Shown here: one piece after another, positions 17,326-25,149 of the stretch | Layout: each line of letters begins with the position of its first letter | Numbering within the stretch: the first letter of the stretch is position 1 | Assembly: GCF_000281895.1 (NCBI RefSeq) | Contig: NZ_CM001558.1 | Location: 5,956,556-6,020,555, forward strand | Origin: Pseudomonas fluorescens Q2-87 | GTDB taxonomy: Bacteria > Pseudomonadota > Gammaproteobacteria > Pseudomonadales > Pseudomonadaceae | DNA: 64,000 bases | Direction: 5' to 3' | Position numbers and translations under genes: made by a program | Notes under the pieces: generated by a model | Database searches by the model: none | What the model was told of the DNA's origin: nothing | Seen by the model: the letters and a program-made list of their open reading frames with translations, nothing else

Positions 17326-17826
17326 ATGGCCTCCGCGAACAAGCAACAGAAACGCGCCAAGCGCGCAAAAGCAAAAGCCAAGCAAATACGCGTCAGTCGT
17401 ACAAAACCTGCTGCCACCACGTTTGGTCTTCCCGAATACGACGATCCATATGTAATGGATGCCCTGCACGACGAATTCGCAGAACGCCCAAGAGACTTCT
17501 TGTCGTTGTTTTATGAGATGCACGACGCCGAAGAAGAGTCGGGGCGCATTGACATGATGGTCAGGATGATCGGACTACTCCTTGCAATGACGAATGAACA
17601 GCCCGAGCTGCTGCATAATGAAAATGCTGAAAACGAAGCCATGGCGGTCCAGACTCTGGCCGAAAATACCCTGGTCGCTTACCGAAGGTGGGCTGACGAC
17701 ATTGATCAGGAAGCAGCGGAGCATTGGCTTCACAGCCCTGAAGTACAGACGGATTTCGAAACTGTACGAGCCAGTTTCAAAGAGGTTCTCAAAATACTGT
17801 GGGATCTCGAGGATGCTCCCGAATAA
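17326..17826 (+). CDS. KQQKR-family small basic protein, copy 3
   Basis: 166-aa protein of unknown function starting MASANKQQKRAKRAKAK. It is the longest of the three copies, with an insert near residues 28-60. The body is acidic and helical with NAENEAMAVQTL, and the end WADDIDQEAAEHWLHSPEVQTDF matches copy 2. Its lower GC and freer codon use compared with copy 2 suggest different ages or origins of the copies. Confidence 0.78.
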   Translation: MASANKQQKRAKRAKAKAKQIRVSRTKPAATTFGLPEYDDPYVMDALHDEFAERPRDFLSLFYEMHDAEEESGRIDMMVRMIGLLLAMTNEQPELLHNENAENEAMAVQTLAENTLVAYRRWADDIDQEAAEHWLHSPEVQTDFETVRASFKEVLKILWDLEDAPE

Positions 17827-18126
17827 CCCAACAGACTTTTGATTGTGGCACGCTCATCCGGTTAACCCTTCCAACCCCCGTCCAAAGCTGGCACCATCGC
17901 GCCTTTTTTTACGCGACTCCCCGGGCTTTTCACCGGTAAATACGGTTCAAACGGCCGTTCGGTTGTTGATGGCGCGACAGACTGCTGTGCCGATGCGACA
18001 ACCTGCCACACATCACCGGTTTACCGCCCGTAGCGCTGTTGGCTGCCATTCGGACGCATGCTAGCTTGGCCGCCTCGCCACGGAAGGCAGCCAACAGCAA
18101 GGGAGCACACACCATGAGGACCGCAC
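17827..18126. promoter_or_regulatory. Leader of the amino-acid ABC operon with a perfect inverted repeat
   Basis: Perfect 13-bp inverted repeat, gctgttggctgcc at 18035-18047 and ggcagccaacagc at 18086-18098, separated by 38 bp. Directly after the right arm is AAGGGAG (18099-18105), then an ATG at 18114 that opens a 12-codon frame ([12 protein letters not shown]) overlapping the ATPase start. The layout allows an RNA stem or a dimeric-repressor site; which one cannot be told from sequence. Confidence 0.5.
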
Positions 18127-18900
18127 ATGGCCCAGGCCACGCCCGCGCTTGAAATCCGCAACCTGCACAAACGCTACGGACAGCTTGAGGTGCTCAAGGG
18201 CGTCTCGCTGACCGCCCGTGACGGCGATGTGATCTCGATCCTGGGCTCATCCGGGTCCGGCAAGTCCACGTTCCTGCGCTGCATCAACCTGCTGGAAAAC
18301 CCTAACCAAGGGCAAATTCTGGTGGCCGGCGAAGAGCTCAAGCTCAAGGCTGCAAAAAACGGTGAGCTGATGGCCGCCGACGGCAGGCAGATCAATCGCA
18401 TGCGCAGCGAGATCGGTTTTGTATTTCAAAACTTTAACCTTTGGCCGCACATGAGCGTGCTCGATAACATCATCGAAGCCCCACGCCGGGTGCTTGGCCA
18501 GAGCAAGGCCGAAGCCGTCGAAGTGGCCGAAGCCCTGCTCGCCAAGGTCGGCATCGCCGACAAGCGCCACGCCTATCCTGCCGAGCTGTCCGGCGGCCAG
18601 CAGCAACGTGCGGCCATCGCCCGCACCCTGGCGATGCAGCCCAAGGTAATTCTGTTCGACGAGCCCACTTCTGCCCTTGACCCGGAAATGGTCCAGGAAG
18701 TACTAAGTGTGATCCGCGCCTTGGCCGAAGAGGGTCGCACCATGCTGCTGGTGACCCACGAAATGGGCTTTGCCCGCCAGGTTTCCAGCGAGGTGGTGTT
18801 CCTCCATCAAGGCCTGGTCGAGGAGCAGGGATCGCCACAGCAGGTCTTTGAAAACCCACTTTCGGCGCGCTGCAAACAATTCATGTCCAGCAACCGCTAA
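18127..18900 (+). CDS. Polar amino-acid ABC transporter ATP-binding protein (HisP/ArtP type)
   Basis: Cytoplasmic ATPase (257 aa). Walker A is GSSGSGKST near residue 41, the Q-loop is [10 protein letters not shown], the ABC signature is LSGGQQQR, Walker B is [13 protein letters not shown] and the H-loop is [10 protein letters not shown]. The extended loop after the Walker A region ([15 protein letters not shown]) is typical of the HisP/AotP class for basic amino acids. It is the first gene of a four-gene operon (ATPase, binding protein, two permeases). Confidence 0.93.
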   Translation: MAQATPALEIRNLHKRYGQLEVLKGVSLTARDGDVISILGSSGSGKSTFLRCINLLENPNQGQILVAGEELKLKAAKNGELMAADGRQINRMRSEIGFVFQNFNLWPHMSVLDNIIEAPRRVLGQSKAEAVEVAEALLAKVGIADKRHAYPAELSGGQQQRAAIARTLAMQPKVILFDEPTSALDPEMVQEVLSVIRALAEEGRTMLLVTHEMGFARQVSSEVVFLHQGLVEEQGSPQQVFENPLSARCKQFMSSNR

Positions 18901-18913
18901 CGGAGCAGTACAC

Positions 18914-19666
18914 ATGCAGACCTACAGGAAATTTCTTTTGGCCGCAGCCGTCAGCCTGGTCGTTTCGGCCAGCGCCACGGCCGCTGACAAACTGAAGATG
19001 GGCATCGAAGCGGCCTACCCGCCATTCAACAACAAGGACGCCAGCGGCCAAGTCGTCGGGTTCGACAAAGACATTGGCGACGCCCTGTGCGCCAAGATGA
19101 AAGTTGAATGTGAAGTGGTCACGTCCGACTGGGACGGCATCATCCCGGCCCTGATGGCCAAGAAGTTTGATTTCCTGATTTCTTCGTTATCCGTCAACGA
19201 CGAGCGCAAGCAAGCCGTGGACTTCACCGACCCGTACTACTCCAACAAACTGCAATTCATCGCGCCGAAAAACGTCGAATTCAAAACCGATAAAGATTTT
19301 CTCAAAGGCAAGGTTATCGGGGCACAGCGCTCGACCCTCGCCGGCACTTGGCTGCAAGACGAACTGGGCGACGATATTACCGCCAAGCTCTACGACACCC
19401 AGGAAAACGCCTATCTCGACCTGACTTCCGGCCGCCTTGACGCGATCCTGGCGGACAAATATGTGAACTACGACTGGCTGAAAACCGAAGCCGGCCGTGC
19501 CTACGAATTCAAGGGTGACCCGGTGGTAGAGGGCGACAAGATCGCCATTGCCGTGCGCAAGGGCGATCCTCTGCGCGAAAAATTGAATGCCGCTTTGAAG
19601 GAAATCGTCGCCGACGGCACCTATAAGAAAATCAATGACAAGTACTTCCCGTTCAGCATCTATTGA
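18914..19666 (+). CDS. Polar amino-acid ABC transporter periplasmic binding protein (Lys/Arg/Orn/His-type)
   Basis: 250-aa binding protein with a signal peptide (about 1-23, ending SASATAA). MGIEAAYPPFNNKDASGQVV, then GFDKDIGDALCAKM with the paired cysteines (CAKMKVEC) are features of the Lys/Arg/Orn- and His-binding class (SBP_bac_3). It starts 13 bp after the ATPase stop, with GGAGCAG upstream. The exact ligand is unknown; a basic amino acid fits best. Confidence 0.93.
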   Translation: MQTYRKFLLAAAVSLVVSASATAADKLKMGIEAAYPPFNNKDASGQVVGFDKDIGDALCAKMKVECEVVTSDWDGIIPALMAKKFDFLISSLSVNDERKQAVDFTDPYYSNKLQFIAPKNVEFKTDKDFLKGKVIGAQRSTLAGTWLQDELGDDITAKLYDTQENAYLDLTSGRLDAILADKYVNYDWLKTEAGRAYEFKGDPVVEGDKIAIAVRKGDPLREKLNAALKEIVADGTYKKINDKYFPFSIY

Positions 19667-19744
19667 TCCTGACGTGCCTGGCCGGTGCGGCTCCACAGCT
19701 GCGCCGGCCCTTAGCAAAGCCTGCCGCGATATGAACACACACCC

Positions 19745-20440
19745 ATGATGATCGATCTCTACGGATTCGGCCCGGCGCTCGCCGCTGGCGCGCTGATGAC
19801 CGTCAAACTCGCGCTCTCGGCCCTGTGCCTGGGGCTGGTACTCGGTCTGCTTGGCGCCTTGGCCAAGACCTCACCGCACAAGCCGCTGCAATGGCTTGGC
19901 GGCACTTATTCGACATTGGTCCGCGGCATTCCGGAATTGCTCTGGGTACTGCTGATCTATTTCGGCACCGTCAATCTGATGCGCGCCTTGGGCGAATACC
20001 TGGGCGATCCCGAGCTTGCCCTCAACGCTTTCGCCGCCGGCGTCATCGCCCTGGGCCTGTGCTTTGGCGCCTACGCCACGGAAGTGTTTCGCGGCGCGAT
20101 CCTGGCGATTCCCAAGGGTCACCGTGAGGCCGGCGTCGCCTTGGGCCTGTCAAAGTGGCGGATCTTCACCAAGCTGATCATGCCGCAAATGTGGCGCATC
20201 GCCCTGCCCGGCCTGGGCAACCTGTTCATGATCCTCATGAAAGACACCGCGCTGGTCTCGGTGATCGGCCTGGAAGAAATCATGCGCCACGCGCAAATCG
20301 GTGTGACCGTGTCCAAACAACCGTTCACCTTCTACATGGTGGCAGCGTTCATGTACCTGGGCCTCACTGTACTCGCCATGATCGGCATGCACCTGCTGGA
20401 ACGACGCGCCGCCCGTGGATTTACCAGGAGCACCCAATGA
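19745..20440 (+). CDS. Polar amino-acid ABC transporter permease (HisQ type)
   Basis: Inner-membrane permease (231 aa) with about five hydrophobic helices and the EAA loop EAGVALGLSKWRIFTKLIMP that contacts the ATPase. The start MMIDLYGFGPALAAGALMTV resembles HisQ/ArtQ. The stop overlaps the next permease by 4 bp (ATGA). Confidence 0.93.
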   Translation: MMIDLYGFGPALAAGALMTVKLALSALCLGLVLGLLGALAKTSPHKPLQWLGGTYSTLVRGIPELLWVLLIYFGTVNLMRALGEYLGDPELALNAFAAGVIALGLCFGAYATEVFRGAILAIPKGHREAGVALGLSKWRIFTKLIMPQMWRIALPGLGNLFMILMKDTALVSVIGLEEIMRHAQIGVTVSKQPFTFYMVAAFMYLGLTVLAMIGMHLLERRAARGFTRSTQ

Positions 20441-21126
20441 ACTGGGACGTCATCATCAAGTGGCTGCCGAAGCTGGCCCAAGGCGCCACTCTCACCCTGG
20501 AACTGGTAGCCATCGCCGTGATTGCCGGCCTGCTGCTGGCGATCCCGCTGGGCATCGCCCGTTCTTCGCGGCTGTGGTACGTGCGGGCCTTGCCCTATGC
20601 CTACATTTTCTTTTTCCGTGGCACGCCGCTGTTGGTCCAGCTGTTCCTCGTCTACTACGGCCTGGCGCAATTCGACGCCGTGCGCAGCAGCGCGTTGTGG
20701 CCGTACCTGCGCGATCCGTTCTGGTGTGCCACCGCCACCATGACCCTGCACACTGCCGCCTACATCGCCGAGATCCTGCGCGGCGCAATCCAGGCCATTC
20801 CCCGTGGCGAGATCGAAGCCGCACGGGCCCTGGGCATGTCGCGGCCCAAGGCGCTGTTCTACATCATGCTGCCCCGCGCCGCGCGCATCGGCCTGCCGGC
20901 CTACAGCAACGAAGTGATCCTGATGCTCAAGGCCAGCGCGCTGGCGAGTACCGTGACCCTGCTGGAACTCACCGGCATGGCCCGCACGATCATTGCGCGG
21001 ACTTATCTGCCGGTGGAGCTCTTCTTTGCAGCCGGCATGTTCTACCTGTTGATGGCATTCCTGTTGGTGCAAGGCTTCAAGCAGCTGGAGCGCTGGTTGC
21101 GCGTCGATGCCTGCCAAGGACGCTGA
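20437..21126 (+). CDS. Polar amino-acid ABC transporter permease (HisM type)
   Basis: Second permease (229 aa) of the transporter, with five hydrophobic helices, FFFRGTPLLVQLFLVYYGL near residues 65-85 and the EAA loop EAARALGMSRPKALFYIMLP. The ATG at 20437 overlaps the upstream gene by 4 bp and gives the family start MNWDVIIKWLPKLAQGA. Its last 20 bp overlap the methyltransferase gene. Confidence 0.93.
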   Translation: MNWDVIIKWLPKLAQGATLTLELVAIAVIAGLLLAIPLGIARSSRLWYVRALPYAYIFFFRGTPLLVQLFLVYYGLAQFDAVRSSALWPYLRDPFWCATATMTLHTAAYIAEILRGAIQAIPRGEIEAARALGMSRPKALFYIMLPRAARIGLPAYSNEVILMLKASALASTVTLLELTGMARTIIARTYLPVELFFAAGMFYLLMAFLLVQGFKQLERWLRVDACQGR

Positions 21127-22339
21127 CGGCAGCGTGCTGACGGGCCCAGCCTTGCTGGCCCGTTTCACAGCGCTGGACGCATTCCTCACGGCGCATCAAG
21201 CGCTGTGGAAACCGCGCCCGTTCACCCATCTGCACCTGCCCTGGGAAACCTCCTACCCGGAACTGGCCCAATGGCTACGTCAGCGCTCACTGGAGGCTGC
21301 GGAAAGCGACCATCATCAACCCTGGTTGATTCAAGACGCGCCAGCACCCTTTCCTGAACTGGCGGCAACTTCCCGTACATTGAGTGCTGTCGCAGCATTG
21401 CCGGACAGAACCCTCGAAGCGCCTGTCTATCGCCTCAACGTCGACGTGCCCGGGCGCAAATGGCAACAGATCGAAGCCTTCGCCAGCCGCCTGCACTTCG
21501 CCAACGAACCGACCCACTGGCTGGACTGGTGCGGCGGCAAAGGCCACCTTGGGCGACGCCTGGTGCACGGTTCACAAAGCCTGACGTGCCTGGAATACGA
21601 TCCGGCCCTGATCACCAGCGGCGAGCAACTGAGCCGACACCATCACCTGCCCGCCGTACACCTGCAGCAAGACGTGATGGCGGCGGATGCAGCCCAGGCG
21701 ATACGCCCTGAACACACGCCCGTCGCCCTGCATGCCTGCGGCGATCTGCATGTGCGACTCATGCAGTTGGCGAGCGCCGCCGGTTGCGCGCAGTTGGCTA
21801 TCGCCCCGTGCTGCTACAACCGCATCAACGCTGAGCGTTACCAGGCATTGTCCGACCCCGGCAAAGGCTCTGCCCTACAACTCTCCCTTGATGATCTGAG
21901 CCTGCCACTGACGGAAACCGTCACCGCCGGTGCCCGCATACGTAGGCAACGGGACCAATCCATGTCTCGGCGCCTGGGGTTTGACCTGTTGCAACGGCAA
22001 ATCCGGGGGCGCGATGACTACCTGCCCACGCCTTCATTGCCCAGCGCCTGGCTGGAAAAATCCTTCGCCCAATACTGCATCGACCTGGCAGCCTTGAAAG
22101 ACTTATCCACAGTCGGCACGCCTGATTGGGTGGCGCTGGAAGCCGCAGGCCAACAACGCCTGGCCCAGGTGCGCAACCTGGAACTGGTACGGGGCCTGTT
22201 CCGACGCCCCCTGGAGCTTTGGCTGGTGTTGGACCGGGCACTTTTCCTTAGGGAAAAAGGCTATGAGGTTCGCCTTGGCACCTTCTGCGAAACGCCCCTG
22301 ACGCCTCGAAACCTGATGCTGCTGGCAGAGCGTCACTAA
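21107..22339 (+). CDS. SAM-dependent methyltransferase (Methyltransf_32-like)
   Basis: 410-aa cytosolic protein. The SAM-binding motif I is WLDWCGGKGHLGRRL near residues 137-152, followed by CLEYDPALI and HACGDLHVRLM, and a cysteine-rich ALAPCCY-like segment (LAIAPCCYNRI near 230). This pattern matches the Methyltransf_32/METTL25-like family. The substrate is unknown. It overlaps the upstream permease gene by 20 bp, so it is cotranscribed with the transporter, but there is no obvious functional link. Confidence 0.85.
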   Translation: MPAKDADGSVLTGPALLARFTALDAFLTAHQALWKPRPFTHLHLPWETSYPELAQWLRQRSLEAAESDHHQPWLIQDAPAPFPELAATSRTLSAVAALPDRTLEAPVYRLNVDVPGRKWQQIEAFASRLHFANEPTHWLDWCGGKGHLGRRLVHGSQSLTCLEYDPALITSGEQLSRHHHLPAVHLQQDVMAADAAQAIRPEHTPVALHACGDLHVRLMQLASAAGCAQLAIAPCCYNRINAERYQALSDPGKGSALQLSLDDLSLPLTETVTAGARIRRQRDQSMSRRLGFDLLQRQIRGRDDYLPTPSLPSAWLEKSFAQYCIDLAALKDLSTVGTPDWVALEAAGQQRLAQVRNLELVRGLFRRPLELWLVLDRALFLREKGYEVRLGTFCETPLTPRNLMLLAERH

Positions 22340-22670
22340 GGCCTGACAGCCTGTGGATAACTCTGTTGATGAAATCCAGCTGGATCCAAGAAATTCATGA
22401 TTTCCTGACCAAAACAAGGCTGGTCATTTTTTGTTCATATGGATAAAAAACCATGAAAACAGCCATTTGCGACGAAACGAGAAACTGGTCACAAAATCGT
22501 AAGACGTCGCCCACAGCGTCCTTTCCGTTGTGCATAAGCATCTAAGCAAAACGACATAACCGCCGAATTCAGTGCTCCCCCGCGCCAATAATTGCGTCCA
22601 CCGCGTCCGTGCTATACAACAGCCCCACGTATCGTGATTGACACAATGCCGACACACTCAAGGACTGGCC
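22340..22670. other. Intergenic region before the FkbM gene
   Basis: 331 bp without a recognised gene. It is locally AT-rich (22420-22480) and contains one perfect DnaA-box match (tgtggataa at about 22351-22359). A purine-rich site AAGGA (22660-22664) serves the downstream GTG start. Nothing else is recognised. Confidence 0.5.
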
Positions 22671-23495
22671 GTGACGTTCATTTCCTACGCTCAAAATTTC
22701 GAAGACATACGCCTGTGGCGCGTCCTTCAGTCGGTGGAAGACGGCTTTTACCTCGACGTCGGCGCCAACCATCCGACAGATGACTCCGTCACCCGGGCGT
22801 TCTACGAACGTGGCTGGCGCGGTATCAATATCGAGCCCGTCCAGGCCTACCACGACGCGCTCAACCAAGAACGCCCCCACGACATCAACCTGCAATGCGT
22901 GGCCGGCGAAAACGCCGACAGCCTGACCTTCTACACCATCGCCGACACCGGCCTGTCCACGGTCGAAGCCAGCGTCGCCCAACAACACCGCGACGCCGGC
23001 ATGGACGTGCGCAAGCAGACCGTCCAGTCCCGCACCCTGGCCTCGATCTGCGAGCAATACGCCCAGGATCGCCCCATCCACTTCCTGAAAATCGACGTCG
23101 AAGGCCACGAAGAAACCGTGCTGCGCGGTATGGATTTCAGCCGCTGGCGCCCATGGATCATCCTCATCGAAACCCCATGGGCCCGCGACCAGACCTGGGA
23201 AACCCTGGTCACCGACGCCGGCTACCAGGCCATCCTCTTCGATGGCATCAACACCTACTACCTCGCCGAAGAACACCTGGCCCTCAAACCCGCCTTCGAC
23301 ATCCCGCCTTGCAACCTCGACGGCTTCCAGCTCTGCAAAGGCCACAAACTCAGCCACCCCGTCAGCGACACAACCCCACAACTCACCGCCGCCCTGCAAC
23401 GGGCCGAACAGGCTGAAGCCCAACTCCACGCCATCCAAAACAGCCGCGCGTGGCGAGCCCTGAACAAACTGCGCAACCTGCTGCATCGCGCCTGA
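22671..23495 (+). CDS. FkbM family methyltransferase
   Basis: 274-aa methyltransferase of the FkbM family, which typically O-methylates sugars or polyketides. FYLDVGANHPTDDSVT holds the SAM motif I near residue 25, INIEPVQAYHD follows, and FLKIDVEGHEETVLRGM is the FkbM signature near 140. A C-terminal coiled segment (about 240-274, ALQRAEQAEAQLHAIQ) resembles the tails found on glycosyltransferases. I prefer the GTG at 22671 (reads VTFISYAQNFED) to the ATG at 22638, because the family starts at TFISYAQNFED and AAGGA lies before it. Confidence 0.87.
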   Translation: MTFISYAQNFEDIRLWRVLQSVEDGFYLDVGANHPTDDSVTRAFYERGWRGINIEPVQAYHDALNQERPHDINLQCVAGENADSLTFYTIADTGLSTVEASVAQQHRDAGMDVRKQTVQSRTLASICEQYAQDRPIHFLKIDVEGHEETVLRGMDFSRWRPWIILIETPWARDQTWETLVTDAGYQAILFDGINTYYLAEEHLALKPAFDIPPCNLDGFQLCKGHKLSHPVSDTTPQLTAALQRAEQAEAQLHAIQNSRAWRALNKLRNLLHRA

Positions 23496-23530
23496 GTCGG
23501 ACCTAAGCAAAAATAGTCAGAATTCAGGGG

Positions 23531-23558
23531 TTTACAGAACGCGCCCAATCGCTATAAT
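23531..23558 (+). promoter_or_regulatory. Sigma-70 promoter of tRNA-Thr
   Basis: TTTACA (23531-23536) and TATAAT (23553-23558) are separated by 16 bp, with the mature tRNA starting 12 bp later. Confidence 0.8.
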
Positions 23559-23570
23559 CGTCGCCCACAC

Positions 23571-23646
<76 letters not shown>

Positions 23647-23692
23647 TTTAAGGTTCCAGAGAAGGCTTTCAAAATCTCTGAACCCCTCGAAA

Positions 23693-23716
23693 AACCCGCC
23701 TTCTGGCGGGTTTTTT
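23693..23716 (+). terminator. Rho-independent terminator after tRNA-Thr
   Basis: 8-bp stem (aacccgcc/ggcgggtt) with a 4-nt loop, followed by T4. It lies between the tRNA and the integrase. Confidence 0.85.
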
Positions 23717-23817
23717 CGTTTTGGCGTTCCATCGGTTTCCGTCAGGAACTGGTGGATTCCAACCGTTTTAGGGGTAGTGTTAGGGGTAAGGTAATTCGAT
23801 AAAGGGGGAGTACCCTT

Positions 23818-25140
23818 ATGTCGCGCACCACTGCTCCACTCTCCGATTCGGCTTGCCGCTCAGCCAAGCCCACCGACCGCGCTTACAAGCTTTTCGACGG
23901 CGACGGCCTCTACCTTCTAGTCCAACCCAATGGCCGTAAAGGCTGGCGTCTCAGGTATATCAAGCCTGATGGACGCGAAGGACTGACCCCGTTCGGCAGC
24001 TATCCCGTGGTCGGCCTCGCCGATGCGCGCAACAAGCGCCTGGAGGTCAAGCGGATGCTGGCGAATGGCATCGACCCCATAGAGACCAAACACCAAGCCA
24101 AGACGCAGGCCGCAATCAAAGGCCGAACCTTTGAAAGCGCCGCACTGGACTGGCACAAAGCGATGTCTGCCAAATGGGCTCCGGGCCATGCCAAGACCGT
24201 CCTGAGCCGCCTCAAAACCCATGTCTTCCCGCTGATCGGCGCTCGCTCCATTGTCGATCTGGACACCCATGACCTGATGCAACCTCTGGAAGCGATCCAG
24301 AAGCGCGGCACGATTGACGTCGCTTTAAGGGTACAAAACTACCTGCAGAGCATCATGCGCGAGGCGAAGCGTGCTCGACAGATCGCGGCAAACCCGGCCT
24401 CCGACCTTGAAGGTTTGATCAAAGCTCCGAGGGTGATTCACCGCCCTGCTTTACCTTTATCGCGTCTGCCTGAATTGCAGGAGCGTATCGACACCTACAG
24501 AGGCCGCGCACTTACCCGGCTGACGGTCATGCTCTCGCTGCATGTGTTCGTCCGCTCCAGCGAACTGCGCTTCGCCCGCTGGAGCGAGTTCGACCTCAAG
24601 CGCGGCACCTGGGAGATACCGGACACTCGACCCGCGTTGGACGGAGTACCCTTTTCAACAAGGGGTACGAAGATGGCCGGGGACATCCACCTTGTACCCT
24701 TATCGCCGCAAGCCGTGACCCTGCTTGAACAAATCCACGTCCTCACCGGCAAATTCGACTTGGTGTTTGCAGGCGATGCCAAGCCCTGGAAGCCCATGTC
24801 TGAAAACACGATGAACAGCGCACTCAGAAAGATGGGGTACAACACCAAAGCCGAAATATGCGGGCATGGGTTTCGGTCGATGGCCTGTAGCGCGCTGATT
24901 GAGTCAGGCTTGTGGTCGGAGACAGCCATTGAACGGCAGATGAGTCACAAGGAGCGGAATAACGTCCGAGCTGCTTACATCCACAAGGCCGAGTTCATCG
25001 AGGAGCGCAGGCTGATCATGAACTGGTGGAGCCGGTATCTGGAGGCCAACCGGCAGGAGCATGTCACCCCGCACGAATTTGCAAACCAGACCGGGACGAA
25101 CGTCACGCGGCTCAAGGCGAAAAGCCACTTGAGGGAGTAG
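23818..25140 (+). CDS. P4-type tyrosine integrase of the tRNA-Thr element
   Basis: 440-aa integrase with an N-terminal DUF4102 arm-binding domain (about residues 5-90, LSDSACRSAKPTDRAYKLFD then DGDGLYLLVQPNGRKGW), a core-binding domain (about 110-210) and a catalytic domain. Catalytic residues visible are Arg in SSELRFARW, the HGFRSMA box (HxxR), SHKERN and the tyrosine in AAYIHKAEF. The gene starts 171 bp after the tRNA and faces away from it, the arrangement of P4-family islands. It catalyses integration and excision at the tRNA 3' end. Confidence 0.95.
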   Translation: MSRTTAPLSDSACRSAKPTDRAYKLFDGDGLYLLVQPNGRKGWRLRYIKPDGREGLTPFGSYPVVGLADARNKRLEVKRMLANGIDPIETKHQAKTQAAIKGRTFESAALDWHKAMSAKWAPGHAKTVLSRLKTHVFPLIGARSIVDLDTHDLMQPLEAIQKRGTIDVALRVQNYLQSIMREAKRARQIAANPASDLEGLIKAPRVIHRPALPLSRLPELQERIDTYRGRALTRLTVMLSLHVFVRSSELRFARWSEFDLKRGTWEIPDTRPALDGVPFSTRGTKMAGDIHLVPLSPQAVTLLEQIHVLTGKFDLVFAGDAKPWKPMSENTMNSALRKMGYNTKAEICGHGFRSMACSALIESGLWSETAIERQMSHKERNNVRAAYIHKAEFIEERRLIMNWWSRYLEANRQEHVTPHEFANQTGTNVTRLKAKSHLRE

Positions 25141-25149
25141 GCCGTTAGC

